Shown: positions 4,862 through 5,903 of the stretch, piece after piece
Position numbering within the stretch: position 1 is the stretch's first letter
Layout of the letters: each line of letters starts with the position of its first letter
Assembly (NCBI GenBank): GCA_002455215.1
Contig: DKKK01000173.1
Span: 171 to 6,073 of the forward strand
Length of the DNA: 5,903 nt
Reading direction: 5' to 3'
Origin: Anaerolineales bacterium UBA6668
GTDB lineage: Bacteria; Chloroflexota; Anaerolineae; Anaerolineales; UBA6668
Program-made: the position numbers and the translations under genes
Notes under the pieces: generated by a model
What the model saw: the letters and a program-made list of their open reading frames with translations, nothing else
Databases searched by the model: none
Told to the model about the DNA's origin: nothing

Positions 4862-5482
4862 ATGAACATTGTTATTTTTGGAGCAAGTGGTGGCACCGGG
4901 CGCGAAGCCGTGCGCCAAGCTGTGGCACAGGGACACAACGTCACAGCAGTGGTACGCAACCCACACAATTTCACCGAGCAGTCCCCCAACCTAACTGTAC
5001 TCACTGGCGATGTCACCCGCCCAGAGCAGATTCAAGCGGCATTGGCGGGTCAGTCTGCCGTCCTCATCAGCTTGGGCGGGCGCAACGACACAGTGGAAAA
5101 TGTCTGCACGGTTGGTACTCAACATATTTTGTCCGCAATGCAAGCCGCACAAATTCGGCGTGTCTTGGTTGTGACCAGTATGGGTGTGGGCGATAGCAAG
5201 TCACAAGTACCGTTTGCCTTTCGCGTCATTATGAACACCTTCTTGAAAAAAGCCTTTGAAGATAAGGAAACACAAGAGCAGGCTGTACGTGCCAGCAATT
5301 TAGATTGGACAATTGTGCGTCCTAGCGGCTTGGTGGATGGCACAGTGACAGGCAAATACCTAGCCGGTGAGCGCATAGCGCCCAAGCAGGGTCGAATTAC
5401 GCGGGCAGACGTTGCCCACTATCTGTTGGCAAATTTGGAAAATTCGGATAGCTTTGGCAAGGCGGTGACTGTCACTTACTGA
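4862..5482 (+). CDS. NAD(P)-binding SDR/NmrA-like oxidoreductase
   Basis: A 206-residue atypical short-chain dehydrogenase of the NAD(P)H-binding type (PF13460-like, the class containing human biliverdin reductase B, also 206 residues). The Rossmann start MNIVIFGASGGTG carries the GxxGxxG dinucleotide loop at 7-13. R32, after the second strand (VTAVVRN), is placed to bind the 2'-phosphate of NADP. D50 begins the GDVT segment (49-52). VVTSMGVGD (103-111) holds the serine usual at the active-site position. LDWTIVRPSGL (147-157) and RITRADVAHYLL (178-189) are family-typical. There is no Tyr-x-x-x-Lys pair, as expected for this subclass. The substrate is unknown: flavin, quinone and bilin are precedents. 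The start ATG at 4862 is preceded by AGAGAGA (4847-4853) with 8-base spacing and by a good promoter. Its last codons overlap the convergent ABC gene by 7 nt. Confidence 0.88.
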   Translation: MNIVIFGASGGTGREAVRQAVAQGHNVTAVVRNPHNFTEQSPNLTVLTGDVTRPEQIQAALAGQSAVLISLGGRNDTVENVCTVGTQHILSAMQAAQIRRVLVVTSMGVGDSKSQVPFAFRVIMNTFLKKAFEDKETQEQAVRASNLDWTIVRPSGLVDGTVTGKYLAGERIAPKQGRITRADVAHYLLANLENSDSFGKAVTVTY

Positions 5483-5903
5483 GCAGTACGTTCACCTGCC
5501 ATCAACAAACCAAGTTTTTGTGGGGTTGCCTCGTCTCGGTCTACAATGCCCATAATTTCGCCGTGAAAAATGACGGCAATGCGGTCTGATAACGCCATAA
5601 TCTCATCTAGGTCTTCGGAGATGAGCAGGGTGGCTAGTTGGTCTTTGCGTTGTTCAATGATTAGCGAGCGGATATACTCGGATGCGCCAATGTCTACGCC
5701 ACGAGTGGGCTGTGCCGAAACCAAGACGCTCGGCTTGCGCGATAATTCGCGGGCAATAATGACTTTTTGCGCGTTGCCACCGGAGAGCGATTTGATGGGC
5801 GTTTCGATTGAAGGGGTTTTGACCCGAAACGAACTGACCAGATCGCGGGCACGCTCCGTAATCGCCTTGAAGGCTAAAAAAATGCGATGGGCATACGGCT
5901 GCT
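5476..5903 (-). CDS. Nucleoside/simple-sugar ABC importer ATPase, C-terminal part
   Basis: The frame is open from the right edge of the window to TAA at 5476-5478, giving the last 141 or so residues of a longer protein. It is the second nucleotide-binding domain of a two-domain ATPase of the BmpA-associated nucleoside/RbsA-like class. Visible: ABC signature SLSGGNAQKVIIAREL, degenerate Walker B with D-loop VLVSAQPTRGVDIGA, then LLISEDLDEIMALSDRIAVIFHGEIMG. The usual DEPT of Walker B is AQPT here and the H-loop histidine position reads SEDLDE. Both are, as I recall, typical of second domains in nucleoside importers of the YufO/NupO kind rather than damage. It should energise uptake of nucleosides or a related solute with two permeases and a lipoprotein, expected beyond the window. 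A TTG codon at 5724 is not its start: the signature motif lies upstream of it in the same frame. Confidence 0.9.
   Translation of the reverse strand, partial: QPYAHRIFLAFKAITERARDLVSSFRVKTPSIETPIKSLSGGNAQKVIIARELSRKPSVLVSAQPTRGVDIGASEYIRSLIIEQRKDQLATLLISEDLDEIMALSDRIAVIFHGEIMGIVDRDEATPQKLGLLMAGERTAQ

Noticed and set aside
4654..5196. 180-codon plus-strand frame across the SDR promoter and gene
   Set aside because: It overlaps the well-supported oxidoreductase gene in another frame, includes part of the composite repeat, and its peptide looks unlike a folded protein.
5476..5724. A short 82-residue protein starting at TTG 5724
   Set aside because: The same frame stays open to the window edge and contains the ABC signature SLSGGNAQK upstream, so this is the tail of a longer ATPase.

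Overview
The window looks like a piece of a mid-GC bacterial chromosome. My best guess is Chloroflexota (a Herpetosiphon- or Caldilinea/Anaerolineae-like filamentous lineage). This rests on the gene style (GPH sugar symporter, DUF697 GTPase, BmpA/nucleoside-type ABC ATPase, proline-rich tailed membrane protein) and on moderate GC; no marker gene confirms it.

Layout. 1-308: upstream region with no recognisable gene, ending in a very good extended -10 promoter (235-263) and a Shine-Dalgarno for the first gene. 309-1331 (+): unrecognised membrane protein with four predicted helices and a long Pro/Ser-rich tail. 1332-1606: convergent intergenic region filled with palindromic repeats. 1607-3007 (-): GPH-family (MelB-like) cation/sugar symporter. 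3008-3327: divergent intergenic region with two more palindromic repeats and a TATAAT box. 3328-4560 (+): Era/HSR1-like GTPase fused to a DUF697 membrane domain. 4561-4861: intergenic region with another long repeat, then a sigma-A-type promoter. 4862-5482 (+): short NAD(P)-binding SDR/NmrA-like oxidoreductase of the BLVRB size class. 5476-5903 (-): C-terminal end of a two-NBD nucleoside/simple-sugar ABC importer ATPase, running off the window and overlapping the SDR gene tail-to-tail by 7 nt.

The genes are ordinary and do not form one obvious operon or pathway; strands alternate and each gene appears to have its own promoter. The unusual content is between the genes. All three intergenic gaps inside the window carry members of one modular repeat family whose units begin and end with palindromes built on TATTCGA/TCGAATA. 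One composite of about 150 bp occurs twice in opposite orientation (1398-1545 on +, 4587-4740 on -): two terminal palindromes enclose a conserved, internally base-pairable core. A second module type starts TATATTCGAYAC, continues with GGAAATTGCGC, and ends (best copy 3060-3155) with a perfect 16-bp inverted copy of its start. Most mismatches in the arms are transitions that become G-U pairs when read as RNA in the element's own orientation, which hints at selection on an RNA stem. I read this as a BOX/REPIN/MITE-like mosaic family, and it is the part of the window most likely to be undescribed. All alignments were done by eye.
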